Of a DNA stretch of 5,598 bases, positions 1 to 5,409 are shown piece after piece. The DNA comes from Chloroflexota bacterium (GTDB lineage Bacteria > Chloroflexota > Dormibacteria > Dormibacterales > Dormibacteraceae): assembly GCA_005880525.1 (NCBI GenBank), contig VBFW01000220.1:1-5598 (forward strand). The letters are read 5' to 3'. The position numbers and the translations under genes are program-made. The first letter of the stretch is position 1; the number at the start of each line of letters is the position of its first letter. A model generated the notes under the pieces. The model was not told the DNA's origin and searched no databases. It worked only from the letters and a program-made list of their open reading frames with translations.

Positions 1-1
1 C

Positions 2-163
2 AGCCAGATCCTCGACCACGTCTGGCACTACGACTTCGGCGGGGACGCGAGCGTGCTCGAGACGTACATCAGCTACCTGCGGCGGAAGATCGACCGCCAG
101 GGGCCACCGCTCGTGCAGACGGTTCGCGGCGTCGGTTACGTCCTCCGCGCCCCGCGAACATAG
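2..163 (+). CDS. OmpR/PhoB-family response regulator, C-terminal fragment (5' end outside the window)
   Basis: The last 53 residues of a two-component response regulator are present; the receiver domain and the start of the effector domain lie off the left edge. The visible part is the end of a winged-helix DNA-binding domain. It contains the recognition-helix stretch VLETYISYLRRKID and the wing VQTVRGVGYVLR, both hallmarks of the OmpR/PhoB class. It ends in TAG at 161-163, two bases before the ATG of a histidine kinase. The two genes therefore form one transcriptional unit, and this protein is very likely the kinase's phosphorylation partner. The family binds tandem direct repeats at target promoters. 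The regulon cannot be inferred from this fragment. The family assignment is secure, but the specific orthologue is not recognised. Confidence 0.95.
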   Translation, partial: SQILDHVWHYDFGGDASVLETYISYLRRKIDRQGPPLVQTVRGVGYVLRAPRT

Positions 164-165
164 AC

Positions 166-1575
166 ATGACCCGTTCTCTGAGCGGGCGCCTGCTCATCGG
201 CATCGTCTCCCTGGTCGCGGTCGGGCTGCTCGTCGCCGACGTGGCGACTTACACGGCGCTCCAGACGTTTTTGATCGGCCGCGTCGACGTGCAGCTGTCG
301 ACAGGCCACAACGCAGCCGTGGCGGGCCTTGGCGGATCGCCCCAGGGCAACGGCCCCCCGGCTGGATCCACCTTCCCAGCCGACACGATCATCGAGCGGG
401 TCCAGGCCGACGGAACTGTGCTCGACGCCAGGCGCCTGTCCTTTGGGGGCACATCCTCATCGTCGGCACTGCCGGTGCTGCCGAAGCCGCTGCCCAGTGG
501 AACCGAAAAAGATCCCGCCGTGCAGACGCTGAATGGGATCAACGGCGTCAGCCACTACCGAGCCGCGATCTGGCCCGAGGACTCGTTCCGCGGCGAATAC
601 GTCGTCCTGGCGATCCCGCTCCTCGACGTTGAGTCGACTCTTGGTCAGCTGCTCCAGCTCGAGGTCCTCATCAGCTTCGGCGTCGTGGCCGCGACCGCGG
701 TGCTCGCCCTGATCATCATCCGCATCGGCCTGCGGCCGCTGCGGCGCATGGCCGGCGTCGCGCAGGACATCGCGGCGGGTGACCTCACCCGGAGGGTTGA
801 GCCCGCGACTCAGGACACCGAGATCGGCCGCCTGGGCATCGCCCTGAACGGAATGCTGAGCCAGATCGAGGCAGCCTTCGGCGAGCGCACGCGGTCCGAG
901 CAGCGGCTCCGCCGCTTCATCGCCGACGCGTCACACGAGCTGCGCACGCCGCTCACCTCCGTCCGCGGCTACGCGGAGATGCTCAGGCGCGGTGCGCAGG
1001 AGTCGCCGGAGGACGCATCGATCGCCCGGCGGCGGATCGAGGAGGAGTCCGTGCGGATGTCCTTGATGGTGGACGACATGCTGGTGCTGGCCCGGCTCGG
1101 CCAGGGCCGGCCACTGGAACGAGTGCCCGTCGACCTGCAGTCGATCGCCCGCGATGCGGTCGCAGACGCTCACGCCGTCGCACCTCAGCGCTCCATCACC
1201 CTCGACGCCCGTGCGCCAGTCGTGATCACAGGCGACGACACGCGCCTGCGCCAGGCGGTTGGCAACCTCATGCGCAACGCGCTGGTCCACACGCCGAACG
1301 CGACCGCGATCGAGGTCGCTCTGGAGACTCATGACGGCGTGGCGACGATGTCGGTCGTCGACCATGGGCCGGGTCTCAAGCCGGACGACGCGGGCCGCGT
1401 CTTCGAACCCTTCTACCGCGCCGACGCGAGCCGCAGCCGCGACAGCGGCGGCGCCGGCCTTGGCCTGTCCATCGTGGCTGCGGTCGTCGACGCCCACGGC
1501 GGCCGCGTCAAGGTCAGTGAAACCCCCGGCGGCGGTGCGACCTTCGAGGTCGCGCTGCCCATTGCGAAGGCATGA
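166..1575 (+). CDS. Two-component sensor histidine kinase (HAMP-HisKA-HATPase_c)
   Basis: A complete membrane histidine kinase of 469 residues. TM1 spans about residues 8-31 and TM2 about 163-187. Between them is an extracytoplasmic region of about 130 residues, rich in Gly, Pro and Ser around 54-70 and 95-113, which I cannot assign to a known sensor fold. A HAMP linker follows (about 188-240, with PLRRM and the DIAAGDLTRR stretch). The HisKA H-box is FIADASHELRTPLTS, with the phospho-accepting His257. The ATPase domain shows the N-box around Asn371 (NLMRNALVHTP), the G1 box DHGPG (399-403), the F-box FEPFYR (413-418) and the G2 box GGAGLGLS (428-435), so the kinase looks catalytically intact. 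The ATG lies 2 nt after the regulator's stop and has no good Shine-Dalgarno sequence, which suggests translational coupling. The signal is unknown; the neighbouring envelope genes make a cell-surface cue possible, but this is inference. Confidence 0.97.
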   Translation: MTRSLSGRLLIGIVSLVAVGLLVADVATYTALQTFLIGRVDVQLSTGHNAAVAGLGGSPQGNGPPAGSTFPADTIIERVQADGTVLDARRLSFGGTSSSSALPVLPKPLPSGTEKDPAVQTLNGINGVSHYRAAIWPEDSFRGEYVVLAIPLLDVESTLGQLLQLEVLISFGVVAATAVLALIIIRIGLRPLRRMAGVAQDIAAGDLTRRVEPATQDTEIGRLGIALNGMLSQIEAAFGERTRSEQRLRRFIADASHELRTPLTSVRGYAEMLRRGAQESPEDASIARRRIEEESVRMSLMVDDMLVLARLGQGRPLERVPVDLQSIARDAVADAHAVAPQRSITLDARAPVVITGDDTRLRQAVGNLMRNALVHTPNATAIEVALETHDGVATMSVVDHGPGLKPDDAGRVFEPFYRADASRSRDSGGAGLGLSIVAAVVDAHGGRVKVSETPGGGATFEVALPIAKA

Positions 1576-1611
1576 AAAAAGCCGGCGGCACGTCGCCACC
1601 GGCCATTTCTT
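1575..1611. terminator. Bidirectional intrinsic terminator between convergent genes
   Basis: A hairpin with arms 1581-1589 and 1595-1603 (GCCGGCGGC and GCCACCGGC) closes a 5-nt loop. On the minus strand, 9 of 9 positions pair, one as a G-U wobble, and six T follow (complement of 1575-1580). This is an excellent terminator for the small zinc-finger gene ending at 1623. On the plus strand the wobble becomes a C-A mismatch and the tail is the weaker CATTTCTT. It should still serve the histidine kinase, whose stop codon it adjoins. Confidence 0.85.
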
Positions 1612-1622
1612 AACTTGATTAC

Positions 1623-1772
1623 CTACTCGCCGCTCGCCTTCTTGTAGTCAGGCTCCTCGAGATCTTCGTCCGCCCCAGAACCCTGCATGGGTTCCGCGGC
1701 GTGCATCTCGGCCTTGTGCTTGTCGAGCGCCGCCTCGGTGTCGAACTCTTCGTCACAAACGTCGCACTTCAA
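1623..1772 (-). CDS. Small single C2H2 zinc-finger protein (49 aa, TTG start)
   Basis: A small acidic protein that is almost entirely one zinc finger. With the TTG start read as Met, Cys3 and Cys6, then Phe10, Leu16, His19 and His24, follow C-x2-C-x3-F-x5-L-x2-H-x4-H. This matches the classical TFIIIA-type pattern residue for residue. The tail (about 25-49) is disordered and rich in Asp and Glu. I chose TTG at 1772-1770 because a near-perfect AAAGGAGG (1788-1781) sits 8 nt upstream. The upstream ATG at 1805 would add MGNANPKEDCG, has no ribosome-binding site, and would place the AAAGGAGG inside the gene. Zinc binding is a strong inference. The helix positions that usually touch DNA (-1, 2, 3, 6) are Thr, Ala, Ala and Lys, and the protein is acidic, so a protein-contact role or zinc chaperoning is as likely as DNA binding. 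Short C2H2 proteins of this kind are annotated in high-GC bacteria, generally without a known function. Confidence 0.85.
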   Translation of the reverse strand: MKCDVCDEEFDTEAALDKHKAEMHAAEPMQGSGADEDLEEPDYKKASGE

Positions 1773-1780
1773 TCCGCAAT

Positions 1781-1788
1781 CCTCCTTT
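1781..1788 (-). promoter_or_regulatory. Strong Shine-Dalgarno site fixing a TTG start
   Basis: The minus strand reads AAAGGAGG, a near-complete anti-16S match, followed by an 8-nt spacer and TTG AAG TGC. It decides the start of the zinc-finger gene in favour of TTG rather than the upstream in-frame ATG. Confidence 0.85.
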
Positions 1789-1805
1789 GGGTTGGCGTTT
1801 CCCAT

Positions 1806-1836
1806 GAGGCGCCAAGCCCTTTCGGGCCAGCGCCTC
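1806..1836 (-). promoter_or_regulatory. Stable GNRA-loop hairpin in the leader of the zinc-finger gene
   Basis: Read on the minus strand, the outer arms GAGGCGC and GCGCCTC (7 bp) enclose TG/TTG and an inner GCCC-GAAA-GGGC stem. With two G-U wobbles and one bulged T this forms a 13-bp stem capped by a GAAA tetraloop. On the plus strand the wobbles become C-A mismatches, so the structure favours minus-strand RNA. It ends 17 nt before the AAAGGAGG site. There is no T tract after it on either strand, so a simple intrinsic terminator is unlikely. A 5'-UTR or processing element between the two small genes is the better guess, and no known riboswitch class is recognised. Confidence 0.55.
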
Positions 1837-1876
1837 AACTAAGCAACGTGTTGGAAGCGCCGGCTACCGAGACTGG

Positions 1877-2062
1877 TTACGCCTGCGGCCTCTCCTGCCG
1901 GCTGCGCTGCTCGCGCAGCGTCTCCAGCCGTACCGCGGCGTCGACGCGGTCCCACAGCCGCCAGTCGGCCTCGGACCTCCAGACCTGGTCGAGCAGCGAC
2001 TCCCACTGCGTGCGCAGGTCAGGCACGTCGCTGCGTGACCGTTCTCCCTTTCCCTTGAGCAT
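1877..2062 (-). CDS. Small Trp-rich charged protein of unknown function (61 aa)
   Basis: I do not recognise this protein. The reading frame uses strongly GC-ending codons in the style of its neighbours, which supports real coding. From the chosen ATG (2062) the product is 61 residues. It has a basic start (MLKGKGERSRS) followed by a predicted long charged helix, about 14-56, with Trp20, Trp28, Trp34 and Trp37 and many Arg, Glu and Asp. There is no membrane segment or signal peptide, so it is probably cytosolic. The start is uncertain. AGGAG (2078-2074) lies 11 nt before the ATG at 2062 but only 2 nt before the in-frame ATG at 2071, which would give 64 residues (MTKMLKGKG). A GTG at 2095 is also in frame. 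It lies 88 nt after the PD40-repeat gene and 104 nt before the zinc-finger gene on the same strand, so co-transcription with either is possible but unproven. Confidence 0.7.
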   Translation of the reverse strand: MLKGKGERSRSDVPDLRTQWESLLDQVWRSEADWRLWDRVDAAVRLETLREQRSRQERPQA

Positions 2063-2073
2063 TTTCGTCATAA

Positions 2074-2078
2074 CTCCT
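2074..2078 (-). promoter_or_regulatory. Shine-Dalgarno site of the Trp-rich small gene
   Basis: The minus strand reads GTAGGAGTT. The AGGAG core is 11 nt from the ATG at 2062 and 2 nt from the ATG at 2071. Neither spacing is ideal, but the longer one is more workable, so the shorter protein is favoured. Confidence 0.5.
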
Positions 2079-2150
2079 ACAGCGAAAACGTTCACGTCGA
2101 ATTGCGCGGCTACTACGTATGCGGTGAATTTTTTGGTGCGGATATCGGTG

Positions 2151-3164
2151 CTAGCGCTTGTCCCACACCGGTGCCGCCGTCGCGTCCAGCCCCACGTTCT
2201 GCGTGATGGGACGCGCCGCGGAGGGCGAAGGCGACGTGTCGGCAGGCACTGTCCACAGCTGGAAGGTCCCGCCCTGCTGCACTGGCGCGAGGAACGCGAT
2301 GGTCTGGCCGTCGGGAGAGAATGTCGGTGACGCCGACAGCTGGCCCTGCATGAGCACAGCTTCCGGCCCGATGGTGCCGTTCACCGCGTCGAACGTCGCG
2401 AGGACCAGCTCCGTGGACTGCAGCTGGCCGTGCCGGCAGACCATCGCGATGCTCGTGCCGTCTGGCGACAGCGCCGGTTGCGCGCAGTCTTCCTCGGGTT
2501 TGGTCAGCGGTGTGCCGGGCGCCCCCGGCCGCGTGGTGAGCCAAACCTGCGAATGCACTGCCGACTGGTCGTCGATCGAGTACTTGGTGTAGACGAGCCC
2601 GCCGTCGCGTAGGGGGACGGGGTCGGTGTCGCCGCCGGTGTACTGGTTGGGCACCGTCCACACCAGGTCTCGACCGGACCCGCCGGCCGGCACTGACAGG
2701 ATCGTGAGGTCGACCTCATACGTGCCTGGCGCCTTGTCGTCGTAGGCGAAGAAGATCCGCGTGCCGTCGGCGCTGAATCGCGGCAAGAACGCCCAGTGGT
2801 TGCCCTCGACGGACGATGACTGCAAGTGCGTGAGCTGCTGCACGACGCGACCCGAAGCGGTCAGCAGATATACGTCGGAGTAGTTCAGGTGCCGCTGCAC
2901 CGCGACGAGCTGCGTTCCGTCAGGCGATGATGACGGCTGCGTCCAGCCGGCGTCTTCGGTGAGCTGGGTGAAGGTGCCGTTCTGGAAACGGTAGATCGCG
3001 CCTCCCTGCGCGACGAACATCTTGCCCGGCAACGCCTGGGCGTAGGTCGACGTCGGCTTCTGAACATGCGAGCCGTCCGACTTCAACATCCCCGCGATTC
3101 GGTAAACGCCGAAGGCGAAGCCGACCATCGCCAGCAGAAGCACGGCGTAGGTGACCGCCTTCAT
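2151..3164 (-). CDS. Membrane-anchored TolB/PD40-like beta-propeller protein
   Basis: A 337-residue protein with one N-terminal membrane segment (about residues 5-24, after MKAV), predicted to place the rest outside the membrane. The ectodomain carries WD40-like/PD40 repeats of the TolB type. The clearest motifs are SPDGTQLVAV (from 80), SADGTRIFFA (from 131), SPDGTSIAMV (from 233) and SPDGQTIAFL (from 283), each the x-S-P-D-G turn followed by a beta strand. This is the pattern of a beta-propeller with about six blades, some degenerate. I chose the ATG at 3164 rather than upstream in-frame codons. Translation from it begins with the membrane segment, and it overlaps the stop of the LCP gene in a 4-nt ATGA, a standard coupling arrangement; no separate Shine-Dalgarno is visible. 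Such propellers usually bind proteins or glycans rather than catalyse, and a true Tol-Pal role is unlikely. A function as a partner of the LCP protein is inferred from the coupling. Confidence 0.88.
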   Translation of the reverse strand: MKAVTYAVLLLAMVGFAFGVYRIAGMLKSDGSHVQKPTSTYAQALPGKMFVAQGGAIYRFQNGTFTQLTEDAGWTQPSSSPDGTQLVAVQRHLNYSDVYLLTASGRVVQQLTHLQSSSVEGNHWAFLPRFSADGTRIFFAYDDKAPGTYEVDLTILSVPAGGSGRDLVWTVPNQYTGGDTDPVPLRDGGLVYTKYSIDDQSAVHSQVWLTTRPGAPGTPLTKPEEDCAQPALSPDGTSIAMVCRHGQLQSTELVLATFDAVNGTIGPEAVLMQGQLSASPTFSPDGQTIAFLAPVQQGGTFQLWTVPADTSPSPSAARPITQNVGLDATAAPVWDKR

Positions 3165-4147
3165 TGCGGGAAGTACTGACTGACGAGCGGGAGGATCTGG
3201 CCCCAGTTGGGGTACACGACCGACTGGTCGCCGGCCCATCCCTCAGAGGTGTAGGGCGGACCCAGCAGGATGCGCTTGATGTGATCGCTGTCGAACTTGT
3301 CCAGGACCGAGTACAGCTGCCGCGCGCGCTCGAGGCTGATGCTCGTCTTCACCTCGCCATTGAGCGCGCCGGCGATGTCAGGGAAGTCGGCCAGGTTGAT
3401 GTGCTTCGACTGGGCTTTCATCGCGAGGAGCAGCTGCTGCTGTCGCTCCGAGCGCGCGAAGTCGCCGCGCAGGTCGCCGTGACGTGAACGGACGTACTGG
3501 AGGGCGTGCACGCCGTCGAGATGAACAGGACCTGGCAGCAGGGCGACGCGGTAGTAGCCGTAGGGACTTGATGTGTTGATGTCGGCGGGATAGAAATCGT
3601 CCATCACGGGATTGGTGACCACCAGGTTCACGCCGCCGAGCGAGTCGATGACCTTGATCAGGCCCGCGAGGCCTATCCATATGTAGTCGTCGATGCGAAC
3701 GTGGAAGTTCTGCTCCACGGTGGCGATGGTCGCCTGCACGCCGCCGGCCTGATAGGCGGTGCTGATCTTGCCCATGTAGCGCTGCCCTTCGATGGGGGTC
3801 CACAGGTCGCGCGGGATCGACATCATCGTCGCCTGCTTGTCGACGGGATCGACGCGGACGAGGATCATCGACTGCGTGTTGAACTGATCGCCCGCGAACT
3901 TGGAGTCGTCGTCGGATCCGAGCAGCAGGACGGTAAATGGATCGGTGGGACCGGACACCGGGTTGATCAGCCCGCCTCCCGACGTCACGATCGGCGTCGA
4001 GGCGGATTGAAACAGTGGCAGGAAGTAGGCCGTCAGCCCGATCAGGCCGGCCAGCAGGAAGCCCACGATGATGCGCGTGGGTCTCGGGAGCGGTAGGGCA
4101 TGTCGCCCATCGAGCAACCGCTGTCCCCGCGCCGAAAATTCACTCAT
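3161..4147 (-). CDS. LCP-family (LytR-CpsA-Psr) cell-wall glycopolymer transferase
   Basis: A 328-residue LCP protein. A short cytoplasmic basic start (about 1-24) precedes one membrane helix (about 25-45), and the extracellular catalytic LCP domain runs from about 70 to 245. Family motifs seen are FTVLLLGSDDD (71-81), SMILVRVDP (93-101), the hallmark SIPRDLW (110-116), KISTAY (127-132) and the Arg-rich YVRSRHGDLRGDFARSERQQ (218-237). The conserved Arg and Asp residues that bind the polyprenyl pyrophosphate are therefore present. Known members transfer undecaprenyl-linked polymers such as teichoic acid, arabinogalactan or capsule onto peptidoglycan. There is no C-terminal LytR_C domain. The gene leads an operon with the PD40-repeat gene (4-nt overlap). 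The ATG at 4147 has no strong Shine-Dalgarno sequence, but the predicted topology fits this start. The polymer substrate is unknown. Confidence 0.95.
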   Translation of the reverse strand: MSEFSARGQRLLDGRHALPLPRPTRIIVGFLLAGLIGLTAYFLPLFQSASTPIVTSGGGLINPVSGPTDPFTVLLLGSDDDSKFAGDQFNTQSMILVRVDPVDKQATMMSIPRDLWTPIEGQRYMGKISTAYQAGGVQATIATVEQNFHVRIDDYIWIGLAGLIKVIDSLGGVNLVVTNPVMDDFYPADINTSSPYGYYRVALLPGPVHLDGVHALQYVRSRHGDLRGDFARSERQQQLLLAMKAQSKHINLADFPDIAGALNGEVKTSISLERARQLYSVLDKFDSDHIKRILLGPPYTSEGWAGDQSVVYPNWGQILPLVSQYFPQ

Positions 4148-4175
4148 GTCGGCGGAAGCTCAACTGAATTGCAAC

Positions 4176-4202
4176 GCGCAGGCCTTCTGAAAGCCCCTGC
4201 GC
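4176..4202. repeat. Inverted repeat in the divergent intergenic region
   Basis: GCGCAGG (4176-4182) and CCTGCGC (4196-4202) are perfect 7-nt inverted arms. An inner CTT/AAG pairing around a CTGA loop could extend the hairpin. It lies 29 nt upstream of the LCP start codon, between divergently transcribed genes. It could be an operator or a leader hairpin; there is no T tract to make it a terminator. Confidence 0.5.
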
Positions 4203-4216
4203 TGACCCGGTACCGT
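4187..4216 (+). promoter_or_regulatory. Weak candidate sigma-70-type promoter toward the hydrolase
   Basis: CTGAAA (4187-4192, 4 of 6 matches to TTGACA) and TACCGT (4211-4216, a TANNNT-type -10) are separated by 18 nt. The -35 element overlaps the inverted repeat at 4176-4202. Matches are modest, as is usual in high-GC genomes, so this is only a candidate. Confidence 0.25.
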
Positions 4217-4246
4217 ATTTCGTGCAAGCGTTGAGAAAGGGGTGAG

Positions 4247-4294
4247 ATGAAGAGCGACCGAATTCGGCCCGGCCGTGTATTCACGCTGAGATAG
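4247..4294 (+). CDS. Possible 15-codon leader ORF upstream of the hydrolase
   Basis: ATG at 4247 follows a purine-rich GAAAGGGG (4235-4242, 4-nt spacer) and encodes MKSDRIRPGRVFTLR, ending in TAG at 4292-4294. That stop overlaps a second Shine-Dalgarno sequence (TAGGAG, 4292-4297) just before the signal-peptide coding stretch of the hydrolase. This geometry fits a leader peptide that passes ribosomes to the next gene. It could instead be the displaced true N-terminus of the hydrolase, separated by a frame change, or chance. The peptide is very basic and unrecognised. Confidence 0.3.
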   Translation: MKSDRIRPGRVFTLR

Positions 4295-4297
4295 GAG
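4292..4297 (+). promoter_or_regulatory. Shine-Dalgarno site without a canonical start codon downstream
   Basis: TAGGAG sits 8 nt before the codon CTT at 4306, which begins LRPTRRLSSGLL in the hydrolase frame. A start is expected there, but no ATG, GTG or TTG is present in frame until GTG at 4351. Confidence 0.5.
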
Positions 4298-4350
4298 CTA
4301 CCAAACTTAGACCCACGCGACGACTGTCTTCGGGCCTGCTTGGCCTGCTG

Positions 4351-5409
4351 GTGTGCGCCCTCTTGCTCGGCGGCGAGGCACCCTCCGCGCCGCCGCCGCC
4401 TGCGCCGCTGGTCGGCTTCAGCTACAGCCCGATCATCTCCACCTACCTGAATCGGGACCCGGGCGCCGACCTCGCCACCCTGCTCACCAGGACGAACCCT
4501 GACCTCGTGCGGCTGCCCGTGTACTGGGATCTCACCCAGCCCAGCCCGGGCTTGCTCGATTTCACAGTGACCGATCAGCTGCTCGAAGTAGTCGCCGACC
4601 ATAACCTCGCGTCACCGCGGCCGACCCGCGTGATCCTGACCGTCGGCGCCCGCAACTTCCTCTTTCCAGAGCTTCACGCGCCCGCGTGGGCTGGGCCGCG
4701 CCAGCAGCCCGAGCTCGGCCTGGCGCAGCAAGGCAGCGACTATCGCGCGTACTTCAACGCGACGCTCCTGCGCTACCGTGCGTCGCCGCTGCTCTACGCG
4801 TGGCAGATCGAGAACGAGGCGTTCGACTACGTGGTGAACGAGACCACTGGCGATGACCAGATCGCTCCCGAGCAGATGGCGTGGGAGATCTCCCAGGCGC
4901 ATCGGCTCGACCCGAGTCACCGCGCTGTGACGACCACATTCGACGGGTGGAACGTGATGGTCGACTGGCTGCAGACGAATTTCGTGTCATTGCTCGACGG
5001 CCTCCGGGGTTACCCGAGCGGACACCCTGCGGCCACGCTGCAAGCCGGTGACGCGCTTGGCCTCGATCTCTACGTCGACGGTCCTTCGACGCCGTTCCGG
5101 TTCGCGTCCGTGGCGCTGCGGACGTCCTGGAAGGCGGAGGCGATCCGCTACTGGTCGGCGCTGGCGGAGGCGCAGGGCAAGCAGGTCTGGCTGACCGAGA
5201 TGCAGGCGCAGCCCTGGGCGTTAGACCCTGGCGATTTCACCACCGACAACCTCCTGGTGAGCGCGAAGGTCTACCGCAACGCGCCGCTTCAGGTGGTGCT
5301 GCTCTGGGGGGTCGAGACCTGGCTGGCCGACCCGGCCTGGATGGAAGCCGCGACGCAAGCGATGGGGATCCTCAGGAGCCCGTCTGCAATCCCCGCTCCA
5401 TCGCGATGA
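4351..5409 (+). CDS. Secreted glycoside hydrolase-like protein, (beta/alpha)8 barrel of clan GH-A type
   Basis: Numbering is from GTG 4351 (352 residues). The protein begins with a hydrophobic segment and a Pro-rich linker (PSAPPPPAP), then a TIM-barrel-like domain. Features typical of retaining clan GH-A enzymes are VRLPVYWDL (53-61) on an early strand, LYAWQIENEAFD (148-159) with Asn155-Glu156 as likely acid/base, and QVWLTEMQAQPW (278-289) with Glu283 as likely nucleophile. The strand LLWGVETWLADPAW (317-330) fits strand 8. Clan GH-A includes GH5, GH39, GH42 and others; I cannot choose the family or substrate. GTG 4351 is the first canonical start but cuts the signal peptide in half. The open frame upstream supplies RPTRRLSSGLLGLL (ending at 4350), a perfect n-region and h-region, so the real protein probably starts near 4306 (about 367 residues). 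Export is likely, with cleavage near the Ala-rich PSA. It is divergent from the LCP operon, which suggests glycan remodelling in the envelope. Confidence 0.85.
   Translation: MCALLLGGEAPSAPPPPAPLVGFSYSPIISTYLNRDPGADLATLLTRTNPDLVRLPVYWDLTQPSPGLLDFTVTDQLLEVVADHNLASPRPTRVILTVGARNFLFPELHAPAWAGPRQQPELGLAQQGSDYRAYFNATLLRYRASPLLYAWQIENEAFDYVVNETTGDDQIAPEQMAWEISQAHRLDPSHRAVTTTFDGWNVMVDWLQTNFVSLLDGLRGYPSGHPAATLQAGDALGLDLYVDGPSTPFRFASVALRTSWKAEAIRYWSALAEAQGKQVWLTEMQAQPWALDPGDFTTDNLLVSAKVYRNAPLQVVLLWGVETWLADPAWMEAATQAMGILRSPSAIPAPSR

Noticed and set aside
931..1599. Long minus-strand ORF (222 codons) opposite the kinase gene
   Set aside because: It is antisense to the conserved HisKA and ATPase domains. 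It has no recognisable domain and runs through the terminator. High GC keeps such shadow frames open.
1806..1836. The hairpin as an intrinsic terminator of the Trp-rich gene
   Set aside because: There is no T tract on either side. On the minus strand it is followed by ATGGGAAACG, so intrinsic termination is not supported.
2129..2153. T6 run and GGTGC repeats after the propeller gene as a terminator
   Set aside because: The T run is on the plus strand (A on the transcript), and the GGTGC copies are direct, not inverted, so no stem forms.
1701..2330. Plus-strand ORF of 209 codons across the two small genes
   Set aside because: Its composition is a mosaic with no domain. It overlaps three minus-strand genes that have a zinc-finger motif, ribosome-binding sites or PD40 repeats.
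2113..2661. Minus-strand ORF of 182 codons overlapping the propeller gene
   Set aside because: It is a frame-shifted reading of the same gene, Arg/His/Ala-rich with no motif. The in-frame PD40 repeats show which frame is real.
4144..4602. Minus-strand ORF of 152 codons opposite the hydrolase 5' region
   Set aside because: It is antisense to the barrel start and spans the divergent control region. It is low-complexity Arg/Gln/Gly-rich with no known domain.
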